Source of the DNA: Stichopus chloronotus | Taxonomy: Eukaryota > Echinodermata > Holothuroidea > Aspidochirotida > Stichopodidae | DNA length: 64,000 bases | Assembly (NCBI GenBank): GCA_021234535.1 | Contig: CM037842.1 | Span: 23,313,106 to 23,377,105 of the forward strand | Direction of reading: 5' to 3' | In this document: positions 1 to 11,152 of the stretch, in pieces | Numbering within the stretch: the first letter of the stretch is position 1 | How the letters are laid out: each line of letters starts with the position of its first letter | Position numbers and translations under genes: made by a program | Notes under the pieces: generated by a model | What the model was told of the DNA's origin: nothing | Seen by the model: the letters and a program-made list of their open reading frames with translations, nothing else | Database searches by the model: none

Positions 1-147
1 ATATAGTTGATTCATTTCACAGAGGCACAGTATCATGCACAAACTTCAATTGGCTAAGTTGAGAGTGTTGCCCAGCCCCAACCCCCCCCCCCCCTTCACA
101 GCAGAGTTCTAAATTTGGCAAAGAGTTTGCAAATTGCCATTTTACCC

Positions 148-537
148 TCAAAATGAGGCACTTGGAGTTGCCTCCCTCCAACTTAGAAGTTGGGTTTGCC
201 CTCCAATACTCCCCCCCCCCCCAAGGTTCGCCACCACGTTCAGGTCAATGTTCATATCATAACGTATGTCCATCATAGCAAGAGCAGAGAGACGAGGCTC
301 TGTCATGGAAGCCCTCAGGTAGGTACGTAATCCTCGCATCACGCTGAAACTGCGTTCACACTCTGAGCTTGTTACTGGCATGGCTGCTCTGATGCTCAGC
401 AGTTCATGTACATTTGGATGCCGCTGTCTGACTACTGTCTTTGCACGGTCGTTGAAAAGTGTCGTTGAAAAGTGATTTAAAAATGCATTTTGTGCAAATT
501 TACAATTTGACCTTGAAAACGCCAACACTCCATTCAC
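148..537 (-). pseudogene. hAT transposase remnant, C-terminal dimerisation region
   Basis: This open stretch encodes the C-terminal part of a hAT-superfamily transposase. The visible sequence includes 'PVTSSECERSFSVMRGLRTY' and then 'LRASMTEPRLSALAMMDI', which is the conserved SxCERxFS...LR..M...RL..L core of the hAT C-terminal dimerisation domain, also found in ZMYM/TTF-type domesticated proteins. Only about 100 residues of a protein normally 600 or more long are present. No zinc finger or DDE catalytic core is visible, so it is a truncated, inactive copy. The reading frame runs on into a low-complexity glycine/serine tail encoded by a poly-C tract (about 210-222). The family call is established knowledge; truncation is seen directly. 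A hAT-like terminal motif at 587-610 lies just upstream in the same orientation. Confidence 0.8.
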
Positions 538-586
538 AAAAAATGGTCTGGGCGGGGGGGGGGGGGATGGCTTCGTACGAACCCCA

Positions 587-610
587 GAACTCCCCTTGGC
601 TACGGGCCTG
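587..610 (-). repeat. hAT-like terminal inverted repeat, one end
   Basis: Read on the minus strand from 610 the sequence begins CAGGCCCGTAGCCAAGGGGA, which resembles the ends of many animal hAT elements. It lies 50 bp upstream of the transposase fragment, so the copy may be an internally deleted hAT element. No matching second end is visible; it may lie before base 1. A similar plus-strand motif (CAGGCCCATAGCCAG) occurs near 23,748. Confidence 0.45.
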
Positions 611-1230
611 AGGTGTAAGGATTGGTAGGAGAGTAATTCAGTGCATGTCCTTGTTAAATTGACGGTGGATGCTGTAAAAATGGCAGTGAGGGTGAGAGGG
701 AGATAAATGAAAAATTCTTTGCATGGTCTTGTAAAAATGGCAGGGGGGGGGGGAAGGAATTGCTAGAGGAGTATTTCAGTAAGGAAGGTGGAAAAATCTT
801 TGCATGTCCTTCTTTCAAATGTCAATGGATGTTGCATCTAGATGGCTGTATCGGTGAAGGAGTGGTAGGGGAGCAATTTAATGCATGTCACTGCACTGGT
901 ACTGTACTGGTCACTAGTACTGTTAAATTGAAAATGGATTTTGCAAAAAAGGCAGTATCGGTGAGGGAGTGGTACGTGAGCAATTCAGTGGATGCCCTTG
1001 TTAAAATATCAATGGATGTTGCATAGATGGCGAAGGGGTCAGGGAGAGGTAGGGGAACAAGTCAGGTCTTGTCACTGTTAAATTCATGCAACTTAGACGG
1101 CAGAAGAGGTAAGGGAGTGGTCGATTAGCAATTGAGTGCATGTCACTGTTAAATTGTCAATGGATGCTTCACAGCAGGCAGTATGGATGAGAGAAAGAGG
1201 AAGGTGAACAATTCACTGGATTGTTATTCT
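600..1230 (+). repeat. Degenerate tandem repeat, irregular 75-110 bp period
   Basis: Recurring words (caatggatgttgca near 822 and 1,010, aatggattttgca near 932, caatggatgcttcaca near 1,158; gtgagggagtggta near 961, with variants near 855 and 1,100; tgcatgtcact near 885 and 1,138) show a strongly diverged tandem array. The 88-residue open frame inside it (760-1,026) follows the repeat and is not considered a gene. Confidence 0.6.
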
Positions 1231-3096
1231 CATTGAGAATGGACGTTTTCAATGTGATTAAACATCTTAACTTCATACAGCCTTTCAGACTCGTGGTGGA
1301 TACGTACATTGGCCGGGCAGTGGCATGAAGGCAAATGTTCGAAATCATCATCTGGCTAATACGATGATGCCTTTTATAATATCTCTATGTTGATACATAT
1401 CAAGTCAGATCACGTGCACACCATACCAGAATGAATCTGCGTTCAAGAGAACGATTCCTGTTGACCTGTCTAGTTCATTTATTTTCAAACCAGGGGTCAT
1501 CTTTGCATTCTAATCCCGACCTGTGCTGACTTTTAATCTTCAATAAAATAAAAAAAAGGGAAAATCTGTTGCATAAAGGTTACCGTCATGCCAAAATTAA
1601 TGTTCAGGCAATTTTAGTTTATTGATATACGGACTTCGCATTTTTTTGTTTCATAAGTTAACCTCTGAGTTTTTATCTCTATGAAGTTTCAATCATTCCT
1701 TGCTACGCGTTACCTACACAATGAGTTTGAACTTCAGGCAACCGTTCAATGATGGAGATACTTTATTATAGCCTCTGATGAGGATTGTCCTTCACTGAAA
1801 CAGAAGGGTTCATGTTTTTAGGAATACTCAAACTATTTTATGTGTAGGAATATTGCATCCAACAAGGTTTACAGGTTTTCATCTCTGTTTATCACAAGTA
1901 TAGCACTCTCGACCGTCATTCAAATTAACAAAGTCTATCTTATTTCGGTAAACTAAAGAAACATACAGTTCAGGGAAGTTTTCGGTATTGAATTTACAAA
2001 CAAACAGTAGAGGTTATTTAATACAAATTGCTACCTGTATACTTGGAATGCACTTCAAACACTTTCATCGTTTTATTTACCGTGTTCAGCAGCAAATGTG
2101 TAACATGTGGGCAAACACAAAACAAATACGGGCACCCATACTCTCTACCATGTCTTTTGCATTCACCAGTTTATCAATACGTGTACATCACTTTTCTTCC
2201 AAGAATCACCTCCTTTATCGCAAAGATCTAACAAATTTACGCGGTCTTAAACTTGTATCCTTGAGTAAACTATCAGTTTTAATACATCGTTGGAAGTTCA
2301 AGGAAAACTAAATATTACATCGGTGCAAGCTGTTCTTAATTCTTATCTGTATACAGCTGATATTACATTACACTTCACAAAATTGTTAATACCCACTCCA
2401 GCAAAATCTGGCGCCTCGTATATGTGGTTTTTCTTCTTGGGATTTATTACTCTTTAAAAAGATTTTCAAATCTTCATGAAGATTGCCATAGTCATCTTAT
2501 GACTCGTTGAGATGGTAGATTTAAACCTAAGCAAGTGGGCAGATGTCTTGTAGTTTGTAGTGCTTAACAGGGAGATTTTATATTAACTTTATTCTTTAAA
2601 CAAAAATTAGCATACTTTTGAGACTTATTTCAACCAGACAAATATAGTGTTGTACTTTCATTTAATATTCACCTTTGCAGTTTTATATTACACAGTTTTA
2701 TATTGTTCACCTATACAGTTTTATATAGAATTTTACGATAAACTTTACTTAATTGCAGTGACCAGAAAATAAAAGCAACTGAACATTAGAGTAATAAAAT
2801 GTAGGCATTGCCCACACTACTACATAGAGTATGTGATGATAGAACGAAGTCTACAGTGCGAGACGTTTCTCTCGGAGGAATAAACGAATAACAAATTACA
2901 TCACACATTTACTGTCATAACCAGGAACCTGTACATCGATGTAGAACCCTCAACGAATCTTCAGTATTGGTAATCTGTGAAAGCCCATGCATACGTCAAT
3001 GGTGTTTTATTTGGTTGGTGCTCGGATAGTTCAATATGGACATGTATGGTAGACAATGAATCATGGCTTTGTATTTGATGCATTGATCTTCAATGC
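1231..3096. other. AT-rich interval, nothing assigned
   Basis: No exon with matching splice sites, no terminal repeats and no tandem structure was recognised. Short overlapping open frames near 1,988-2,311 lack codon bias and are taken as chance. Confidence 0.4.
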
Positions 3097-3104
3097 CTAT
3101 AAGG

Positions 3105-4383
3105 TAGGGGTGTACCGGAAATCCGCCCGGAACCGGATTTTTTTGTGAATCATTAGTAGAAGGATCTACAAGTACATTTAAATAATATCATGCATGATGA
3201 AAATAGGTTATTCAAGCCAGTGTTGTCATCTACTGTACTTGGTGGGAGGAGGATACAAGGAATTCTCTCTCAAACCGAGTCCCTCTCAAGAAAGGGAAGA
3301 CATCCCATCCATAAAAAGTTGTATTTTACTGTGACTAGAATGCTATCTGAGGGCTGGATCAATTTTTCATTGAGGGGGCTTCCCACAAAGTTAGAAAACT
3401 TAGTATTAACTCTGGTCAAAACTAAAAATACAAAAATTTTAGTGATTCTTTTGCTTGCAAATAAAAACAAAAATTGTACAGTTTGAAAGATACCTTTTGC
3501 ATTTGGTCTCACTAGGTGTGGCAAACTCAGCAGAAAGTTTAAACTCAGTTATGAAAGATATGACTTCATAGATTTGTTTAGTATATCAAACTAAAGAATA
3601 TATTTAAAAAGTAAAAACAAGTAGCAATCAGACTCCAATGAAAAACATGGTCTTGCAAAGCTTAAATCAGAATCATGACATTATAAGATGACTGAAGCTA
3701 AATTAAACCAAATATGAGGATTTCTCTAAAGAACAGGCCACATAGCAACAGTTAACATCAGTATAAATCAGTATTCAGAAGATCTTTTCTCAGTGGAATG
3801 TCAATCCTGACTTTCTCACAGATATTCATCCTTCAACAGAGGTCAAATTGCAAGATCTGCCTTCCAAATAAGCAATAAACTGATACATATCATTCCTTTT
3901 TAAGGTAAAGTAAGAATAATACGTTTCTCATTGCGCCCAACCTTTTTTGAGTGTATCATTTATAATCACTTAATTATTTTAGTAGAACTATCAAGTGCCA
4001 TAAAAAGTGTTTAAGTTCAATTAACCAAAGGGTATAGCTATAAGCTAGACTAGTAATAACCTGTCAAATTATTGCAGCCCCCCATCGTAGTGTGTCCCCA
4101 CCCCCTCCAACACATGAAGTCAGAAAGAAGAGGTACTGTACCATTCCAGTATCTGTAGAGGAGGTATGTGTATTGATCATTAAAATTTGCTCTTAATACA
4201 TATATTGCAATTGCCTATAAAGTAAAGCCTAATGGGTGATCTCTAAGCCCGACCCCTTTGCCATTATGTACCATTGGTAGGCCTACTATCTATTTTACTT
4301 GGACCCTGACTGCGGTTACAAGATTCCTAATGGGCAAATCCGGTCCAGCCGGATCTTAAAATTCCAGATCCGGTACATCCCTA
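3105..4383. mobile_element. Non-autonomous hAT-like DNA transposon, 1.28 kb
   Basis: The left end reads TAGGGGTGTACCGGA (from 3,105). The reverse complement of the right end (to 4,383) reads TAGGGATGTACCGGA, a 14/15 terminal inverted repeat. The flanks carry an 8-bp target-site duplication with one mismatch: CTATAAGG at 3,097-3,104 and CTATAAAG at 4,384-4,391. Eight-base duplications and short ends of this form are hallmarks of the hAT superfamily. No transposase frame is present inside, so the element must have been mobilised in trans. The interior is AT-rich with no recognisable gene. The single mismatch in both the ends and the duplication suggests moderate age. Confidence 0.75.
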
Positions 4384-4391
4384 CTATAAAG

Positions 4392-5139
4392 TGAATGGAA
4401 TCGTAAAAAGGAATGGTGCGGTATTTCATACCAACCATCCAACCAGGTTGGTTGACTAGTGGTGTTTGTTTGAAAGACGACGTTTTAGTCGACACCGATC
4501 TCCCTATAGTGGGCTTTGCTGCTGTATGAAGAGGCTGCCTGATCGAAGATCTCTTGCATATCGAAAAGTTGCGATCATAAACCCGGCAAATGCGTTACAG
4601 TGTGTGGGCGCATGGTGTATCTCTTTACGGTTTAGTTTTTTGTAGTATTCCGATCTGTATTTTAAGATCTGGCTAGACTGTATGTGTGGTGTACGCACCA
4701 TCACACACCCCACCCACTGAATATTTTTTTGATTAGGCACACCCCTTTTGTGGTACTTCATTAATTGATTCTTATGGGTTAAAAGAAAGCGTTTTTCATC
4801 CCAAATTTACATAATTTAAAGAATTAACATTTGTATAGTCACAAACGTGCACATGTTTCGGGGAGCTGCGTGTCATAGTTAGCAGGGGGAGAAGAAATGG
4901 TTTCATTGGGATCTATAGTTTTGTCATAAGTCTCGTGGGTGTGGGCAGGACGTGGAGCATTATTTTGTAAAAATTCGTTTGACGTCACAAAATTTTGAAA
5001 TGGTAAAAAATAATGTTTTCGAATAAAAAATCGCATTTTATGAGTCGTTTACACCTAGAGATATCATTTCGAAGCATAACCGATTACCTTAATTGGAACA
5101 ATTTAAAAGTCTGGGCGTAAAATAAGCAAATAATCGTTT
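4392..5139. other. Interval with nothing assigned
   Basis: Two minus-strand open frames (4,504-4,761 and 4,839-5,036) have no recognisable motif and no splice context. Nothing else was seen. Confidence 0.4.
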
Positions 5140-6110
5140 TGAGTATAGAATTTGTTTTTGAAAGTGTTAAAATCCTTTTAGTTATCAGCAGAGTGGCATT
5201 TGGAGAGGTGGTTGGAATCGTCGTGAATGTGTACTGGTTGGTTGTTAGGTTTCATGCATCGTTTGTGCAGCGATGTTCTCAGGTTGAGGTTAACGTCCAG
5301 GTAGTTGACTGTGGTGGGGATGATTTCTACCGTCATTTTGAGGCCCAGGTCTGAGAATATTTATCAAATCATATCAAATGCGTCAGGAGGGGTTTTTCTT
5401 CATCCATGATCAGAACGACTTTCTGGCATGTAGGATGGTGGTAATGTCTGTATCAGGAATTTCGGTGATTCTCTTTGTCCACACGATGACTTGTTTGAGT
5501 AGTGTTTCGGATATTGACCGGTAGAAGTCCAATATGTCGATGGCAACCACAGCTAGTTCGTTTTAGTATTGGCCAGGGTGTTGAACCACTTTAACACATA
5601 TGATATGTTAGGCCATTTATTTCCGCCTATAACATTTCTTAAAAGAATTTTCTGGTGGACATTTCTGGGTACTTGCAAAAAAAGTTCGTAATTTTTTAAA
5701 CGAGTCAGCGCCATTTCGATACATGTAATTATCGTAGTATCATGAAACGTTTTTTTTTTAAACTGCGTTACGAAACGTGTTGATGGAGCAAATATTTTCT
5801 TGCTGACTTTGTGATTTCCGGTTTTTGCTGATTTTTTTTTTAGTCTGCACTTGGTGTTTTGTCCCTATAGTTGCCTTTATGCTCTTAAGTTATTATATAA
5901 GCCGGGGTTGGGTTGTGGTATTTATTCTTTGTTGTAGACCGAGCCTAGTGGTGACCTTGTTGAGATCCAGATTGATTGATTGATTGATTATTGATTTCTG
6001 TGGATAACTTGGGGTTGGCTAGTTTTTAGGTGCTCGTTATGTTTTCCTTAAGTAGTTTGTTGCATCTATTGTGCTCCATTTTGTACATACGTTCTTGTCT
6101 TGTCTGTGGG
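5140..6110 (-). pseudogene. Decayed reverse transcriptase, possibly Penelope-like
   Basis: Conceptual minus-strand reading, with stops and frameshifts, gives a series of motifs in the order expected for one reverse transcriptase. There is an N-terminal 'MEHNRCNKLLKENIT' (about 6,038-6,085), then 'AIDILDFYRSIS' (about 5,512-5,547), which matches the motif A aspartate region, then 'HARKS' (about 5,420), 'FSDLGLKMTVEI' (about 5,323-5,358), 'VNYLDVNLNLRTSLHK' (about 5,263-5,312) and 'NQPVHIHDDSNH' (about 5,205-5,244). The FLDV...KP...NHP block is shared with Penelope-like and some unclassified invertebrate reverse transcriptases. The segment between HARKS and FSDLG is too short and lacks the catalytic xxDD box, so an internal deletion removed it. 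The clade is inference; that it is a dead reverse transcriptase is well supported by motif order. Confidence 0.6.
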
Positions 6111-6214
6111 CACAAAGGTTTGTCGCTTTGGGATTTAAAGATGTCTTTCCTGAGTTTTTCTTGGAAAATTACTTTTTGTGCTGCATAATTTAACGGTCTT
6201 GATCACGGTGATAA

Positions 6215-6892
6215 GATGGTGTCTGCGATATTTCATACCTCCAACCTTATTTTCCATCTGTTTCATAGAAATAGCAATGTCAATGTACAGATATATACAA
6301 AAGATAAAAGTTATGAAAAACTGAGGGGTAGCAACAAACAGCTCCAGGTAACTTCAAACGTATTTATTCATTGCTTAAAATTTGACAACTTACAAAATAT
6401 CTGATATTTTTTTAGTTTCGATTCTTCCTCAGCAATTTCATCCTGTGAAGAAAGCCTGTGACAGGATGGACTACAGTTAAAGTAACGCAGAGTACGAGAT
6501 AAAACAATGAAGAATGATGTATCTTTGCTATTTAGACCTTATATATACACAGTGACAGTATAACAGTAAACAACCACGAATAATGTCTCCTGTACTGTGA
6601 AAAACAATTTATTCTTTCTCAATACTTATAGTATGGACAGTATACTTAACCAATAAAAACAATGTCATTTTGCTTTATGCTGTGACGGAATGGCGACAGA
6701 TAGAAATGAAAATAAATATGCACCCATGCTGGCAATAGATGGAATAGGAGTGCCATTTTAAGTTTTAATTACATCTATAATTTCTCATTCAGACTCAAGG
6801 TTCAGACAACTCAAGTAATGTCTTGACTGGCCTACAATAATTACGAGGTTCAATTAACTAAGCTTAACAATTAGACTTAGTACTACAAGGGT
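6215..6892. other. Interval with nothing assigned
   Basis: AT-rich sequence without recognised exons, repeats or terminal motifs. Confidence 0.35.
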
Positions 6893-6960
6893 ATCTTGTC
6901 ATTTGGTGAGTGGTTAGAGCTTTGGGCTTCGGGCTGGGGTTTCGTAGTAACATCGTAGTT
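6893..6960 (+). repeat. Possible tRNA-derived SINE head
   Basis: The stretch ggtgagtggttagagctttg resembles a tRNA A box (TGGCnnAGTGG followed by an AGAGC stem) and is followed by 'gggcttcgggctgg', like an anticodon arm. The expected B box (GGTTCGANTCC) is only weakly matched by gggtttcgtag. A complete tRNA cannot be folded, so this is at best a degraded SINE promoter. Confidence 0.25.
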
Positions 6961-7149
6961 AGACTAGCTGGGCAGGAAGACCCCAGCACTGTTGGTGTAA
7001 AGTAGTGACCAATGACAAATCACAGTTTCTAATCAGAACCGATGGCAAGGCATCGGGCAGCAAGGTTAACGATAGACAGTACCACATCAGATGGTTAGGT
7101 TTCAGACCGGTGCATAAGCATGTGTCTGAAATAAGCAATGGAGGGATAC

Positions 7150-7600
7150 ATTACCTTACAAAAATAACCCATGAAATTCCCATTTGAAGGGGAGCACATC
7201 CCATGGGACTTAAAGAATCCCCATGAGAATTCCATGGGAATCAATCATTCCTCATAGGAAACTTGAATTTTCCCAAAGGAAATGTACATTTCCCATGGAC
7301 CGTTCTAGAAAAAAATATAAATTCCCCATGGGAAGTCTACAAATCCTCATTGGATTTCATTTCTTTCACATGGGAAGTTGAAATCTACCATGGGAAGTAT
7401 AGTTCTTGTGGAACAGCGATTTTCAATATGGATTCCAAGTTTGTAATGGCAAATAAATTCCCACGGAATTTGATTTCTATCACATGGGATCGTAAAGTCT
7501 ACCATAGAAAGTATACCATGTTATGGGAATAATATTTCACATGGGGAACGTTCATAACTCATGGGAAAAATTATGAATTCCTATACGATTTGATCGTTAA
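7150..7600. repeat. Degenerate tandem repeat with CCCATGGGAA palindromes
   Basis: The palindromic word cccatgggaa and close variants recur about every 30-45 bp (for example near 7,200, 7,240, 7,290, 7,327, 7,368, 7,390, 7,480, 7,540, 7,560). The repeats are diverged. An 89-residue open frame across them (7,263-7,532) is a by-product of the periodicity. Confidence 0.6.
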
Positions 7601-8574
7601 TGGCTTCAAAGCTAGTCGCCACTGGAATCATAATTGTAAGTTTTCCTTGGGGAACTTCCAGTCCTTCATGAATTGTGCCAATGTTCCATGCAATATTTCA
7701 TCCATCTCTTACCATATCATTTTAACTATTTTAGCGACGGTACAAAAGTAATCACAAGTAGCTTCATGTAGCTAATTTGCTTGGAAAATGATAGGTCACC
7801 AACTACTCTTGACATGTGCAGTATTCATTCAAATTCGCTAGCTTATTTGACAGCAGTCACTCCAGACTTATTTTGAAACAATGTATTAATATCATTCATT
7901 TTCTTATTTACAAATATCTGTCATAATATTTCAGGAATTAAATATTGAACATCCAAGGTCAACCAAGTTGAATGAGTTACTCCTCATAAATTCTATGATA
8001 ACAATAAGTATATATTGTACAATAAGTGCAGTACATACAGTATGCATACTGTACAATAAGTACAATATGCATACATTTACGTCCATGATTCAAAGAAGGA
8101 GAGGATGTATGGCCAACTGATAGCTACAATTGCAAGGCCTATTGGAATCTATGACGGCTTGCTGTGATGATAATACTGCAGACAAGAAATTGTTGCTTGA
8201 AGAAAGACTGCTCTGATCAAGAAATTACCAGATCAAGAAATTACCAGAATGCCATGTTACAATGGCTCATCATTGCAAGAAGACCTATTTTTCAATTGCA
8301 ATTAGGTCACGTCTCTTAAACTATTGTGTTGTTTCTTTAATGGCAGTCAAGATTATAAAAATATTAAATGATAATCCCATTATAACAAGTCGGCAATCTT
8401 AGTTGCAAATCTCATCCCTATTGTTTTACATGGTCATTTATTCATCATGTCATGTACACCTGGAGTGAGTTGAGCTGTTGTATATTATTTTCATCAGTGA
8501 CTCAGATCGCCCGTTGTGGATAGAAGTGCTGGATATTCAAGTTACTTAGCTTAGTGATCAAGTATTCATACATA
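7601..8574. other. Interval with nothing assigned
   Basis: No exons or terminal repeats. Around 8,018-8,075 there is a small cluster of short palindromes of the form gtacatacagtatgcatactgt and relatives, which looks like local duplication. Confidence 0.35.
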
Positions 8575-9840
8575 TTTCGGAAGAATCTTCAACTGCCTTT
8601 GTCCCATTTCAGTCAGGTGACTGTGGATTATCTTCTGATAAACCACGAGGATAAACCACGGTCAATCACCGGTGGATAAATACGATAAAACTGTAGATCG
8701 TCAGTGTGTTTTCAGTCTCCTATATCTTACGCAAAACAATGGCTAATTACTAGTGAAATAACGTTCGATTTGAAGTTCGTAGACCTAACGTTACCTAGAC
8801 CTAGCCGGGGCCTAAGCCCCTGAAAAGTAAAATGTAGGGTCTACGTAAATCACCGTAACAACACAGTGATAATATCAGTGGTAATTCTTCCGACAGTTAT
8901 CTTGCCTCTCTAAATTTCAGAATTGTGTCTCGCGAATATTCAGCATATTTTGAATATCTTTGAAAGTTTAATAGCGTACCGGAAAAGAAAATGAACAGGG
9001 AAGGCTTTGAGTTTGACTGCGTTATCCGAAACCAGCCATAAAGTGATCTTACAGCAATGTTTGACAGTAACGATTTGGCCATGTATATAATCCCTCTTCT
9101 CTCTTGAACCTTGTATAGGCGAGGTCTAATTCCGACATGTTTGCATAAAACTCTCACAGTCATGTGGCAAATAAGGGTCCGAACACAGCAAATAAGCCTT
9201 GCAGTTGTCAGGGGGGGGGGGGTGAGACATCAAAAATGTCCAGATCTTCTCGAAATGTATATTCAATAAATATGTAACAGTCTTTAACCAAATCGGTCTA
9301 GTCGTAGTAGGCTAATTTCACAAAGAAAGTCCCTGTGGCGGTACAACGCTCTGCAACTAAGTAACTAAGCACTGCGAGTTCCGTACACACTGCACAGTAA
9401 ATTACACGTACACTGAACCACAGCATGCTCAAGTAAGTACACTACGTAAGAGCAAACTTACTACAGCATGCATATTGCTGTGTCAATTGTTATTGTTATT
9501 GCTTATGTGTCAATTTGTGTTTCGCGCACGAATTTGTTGACATGTTGTAAACTTTACCTTTTCTCGGGGTTTCTTTTCAATAAAAATGCGGTTTTTTTTA
9601 AACTAAATTCCTTTTTTTTCGTCCTTTTTTGTATCAAAATCTCGTTTGTATGTATGAACAAAGTTTATAAACTTTGGACCTGTGTTATAACTGTAGCATA
9701 ATGCATTCTCGGGGGTTAATGCTATTGTTTGATGCACTCGGGTTGAGCCCTCGTGTATCGCTTGCATTAACCAGATCTTGAATTATCCTACAGCTAATAC
9801 ACAGTCCAGCGTTAATTAACCATTAATTCATTCATACTTG
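8575..9840 (+). mobile_element. Dispersed repeat family D, copy 1 (reference orientation)
   Basis: This ~1.25-kb block matches other window segments over most of its length. Opposite-orientation matches lie at 15,205-16,075 and a direct match at 20,395-21,135. Shared landmarks are 'gtcaggtgac' near 8,613, 'gaaataacgttcgatttgaa' near 8,756, 'ctctaaatttcagaattgtg' near 8,908, 'cgtacactgaaccacagcatg' near 9,408 (and 21,105), 'gttattgttattgc' near 9,490, and the 3' block 9,700-9,815 with a hairpin (gatgcactcggg...ccctcgtgtatcg) followed by ttatcctacagctaatacac. No transposase or reverse transcriptase frame is visible, so it is non-autonomous or badly decayed. The 88-residue minus-strand frame inside (8,897-9,163) is not conserved between copies. 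Confidence 0.65.
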
Positions 9841-10060
9841 GGAAGATTCCTCAACTCCTGTTGGCCCACGTCAGTCAGGTGACCGTGGGTTATGCCCTGA
9901 TAAACCACGAGGCACAAAGCCCGCACTGGGTATTTTCTCTTCGGACTGTAAACAACTCTCTTCGTGTGCACTATGTAGTCCTGTGTCATCCTTTCGTTTT
10001 TCTTTGTCATCGTTAGGTAACCTAACCATACAAGCCTTTCTCTCTAATTTTAATCATCTC
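9836..10060 (+). repeat. Family D related segment, adjacent partial copy
   Basis: The block starts with tacttgggaagattcctcaa and repeats the 'gtcaggtgaccgtgg...ataaaccacgagg' words also seen at 8,580-8,660. It then carries a segment ('actgtaaacaactctc...actatgtagt') found again in diverged form at 24,880-24,920. It is probably a second, truncated insertion or an internal duplication. Confidence 0.5.
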
Positions 10061-10736
10061 CGTCAACTTAATTCATCAAATTTATGTGCCAGTCGAATCA
10101 TCAATAAAACAGAACTCTGATCGATCATAAATTTAAATGGAAACTCCTTCTGGATTTTCTGTCCTGACGTCTCTCTCGGCTGAAATTTGAACTCTCTGTA
10201 GCCTGAAACGTTATTGTTAATGTCAAACGTGTAGGCTAGACCTAAATAATGTTACTAAAATTTAGGGTTAAGCTGTAAAGTTAGGCTATATTACACAGAC
10301 TCCTGGAGGCCATAAACAAAATAAAGGCCGAACGTGAGCCTAACGTTCGGCCTAACTTTGGTAAGTCAAAACAATGAGCCTAGCCTGATCCTATGCCTAG
10401 CATAGGGCCGGGGACGAGGATATGCCTATAGGCAAGGCCAAGATGCATTGATTTGAAAATCTATAGCCTTTGCGGCTAAAATGAGCAAAATGTTCAAGAA
10501 ATCAACAGGTTCAGTTGACATTTCAAATTGTCTGTTTGCATTATTAACGTAAATTCTACTTTTATACTCCTGATTTGACAAAGAAAAGAATGTGATTAAA
10601 AAATATTTGGTTTAGGTAAGAACAATGGACAGGTAATAGTCCATAAATTGCAGTTCTTGTACTTCATATTTTATAGTGTCACAGATGATTATGTGGTGTT
10701 TACGAACAATATAACCACACGTACAATTGATAATAA
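10061..10736. other. Interval with nothing assigned
   Basis: AT-rich sequence with no recognised exon; short palindromic GC-rich words occur near 10,390-10,440. Confidence 0.35.
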
Positions 10737-10811
10737 GAAATCTCGGAAACATTTGCTGAAGCCAAGCAGGCAGACCAGTACACAACTCCACAGATCTGGA
10801 CTGTCATTTAA
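10737..10811 (+). CDS. Candidate coding stretch upstream of the unrecognised gene
   Basis: Frame reading from 10,737 gives 24 residues (starting EISETFAEAKQADQYTTPQI) ending in TAA at 10,809-10,811. Its codons look strongly coding (GAA, ATC, GCT, GAA, GCC, AAG, CAG, GCA, GAC). A different open frame across the same bases (10,648-10,851) is less coding-like. An in-frame TAA lies immediately upstream (10,734-10,736), so this would need an acceptor at the weak 'ataag' just before it. No homology is recognised. It could be a terminal exon, an exon hit by an indel, or chance. Confidence 0.25.
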   Translation, partial: EISETFAEAKQADQYTTPQIWTVI

Positions 10812-11152
10812 AGTTTGTGCACTTGTAAATGTGATACCTGTGTATTTGATGTAGAACGCATTAACGTCTCAAAATGTTATACAATTCCCATGGCATTTCA
10901 TCGAGTGTTGACCAATCCGCAAGACAATTATTGTTTTACTACATGCATATGCACATCTGTGAAGTTACCCTCTCTGATATTTGGTATGTTTTCCTTCGTT
11001 CATTAAAATTTCATTTAGAGAGATGCATTTATAAGGTTGTTGTGATCAGCTTGGAAATTGTTTGTATGGTAAATATTTACATACTTGATAGACAGGTGGA
11101 AAGTAATCAACTGTCAGAATGAAACATCAGAAGCAATGCAGTCACTGTGCAG

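Noticed and set aside
760..1026. 88-codon frame as a gene
   Set aside because: It follows a degenerate tandem repeat and shows no motif.
6893..6960. Functional tRNA gene
   Set aside because: A-box-like start but no acceptable B box, acceptor stem or T arm.
8897..9163. 88-codon minus-strand frame as a transposon gene
   Set aside because: It lies in family D and the frame is broken in the copy at 20,395-21,135.
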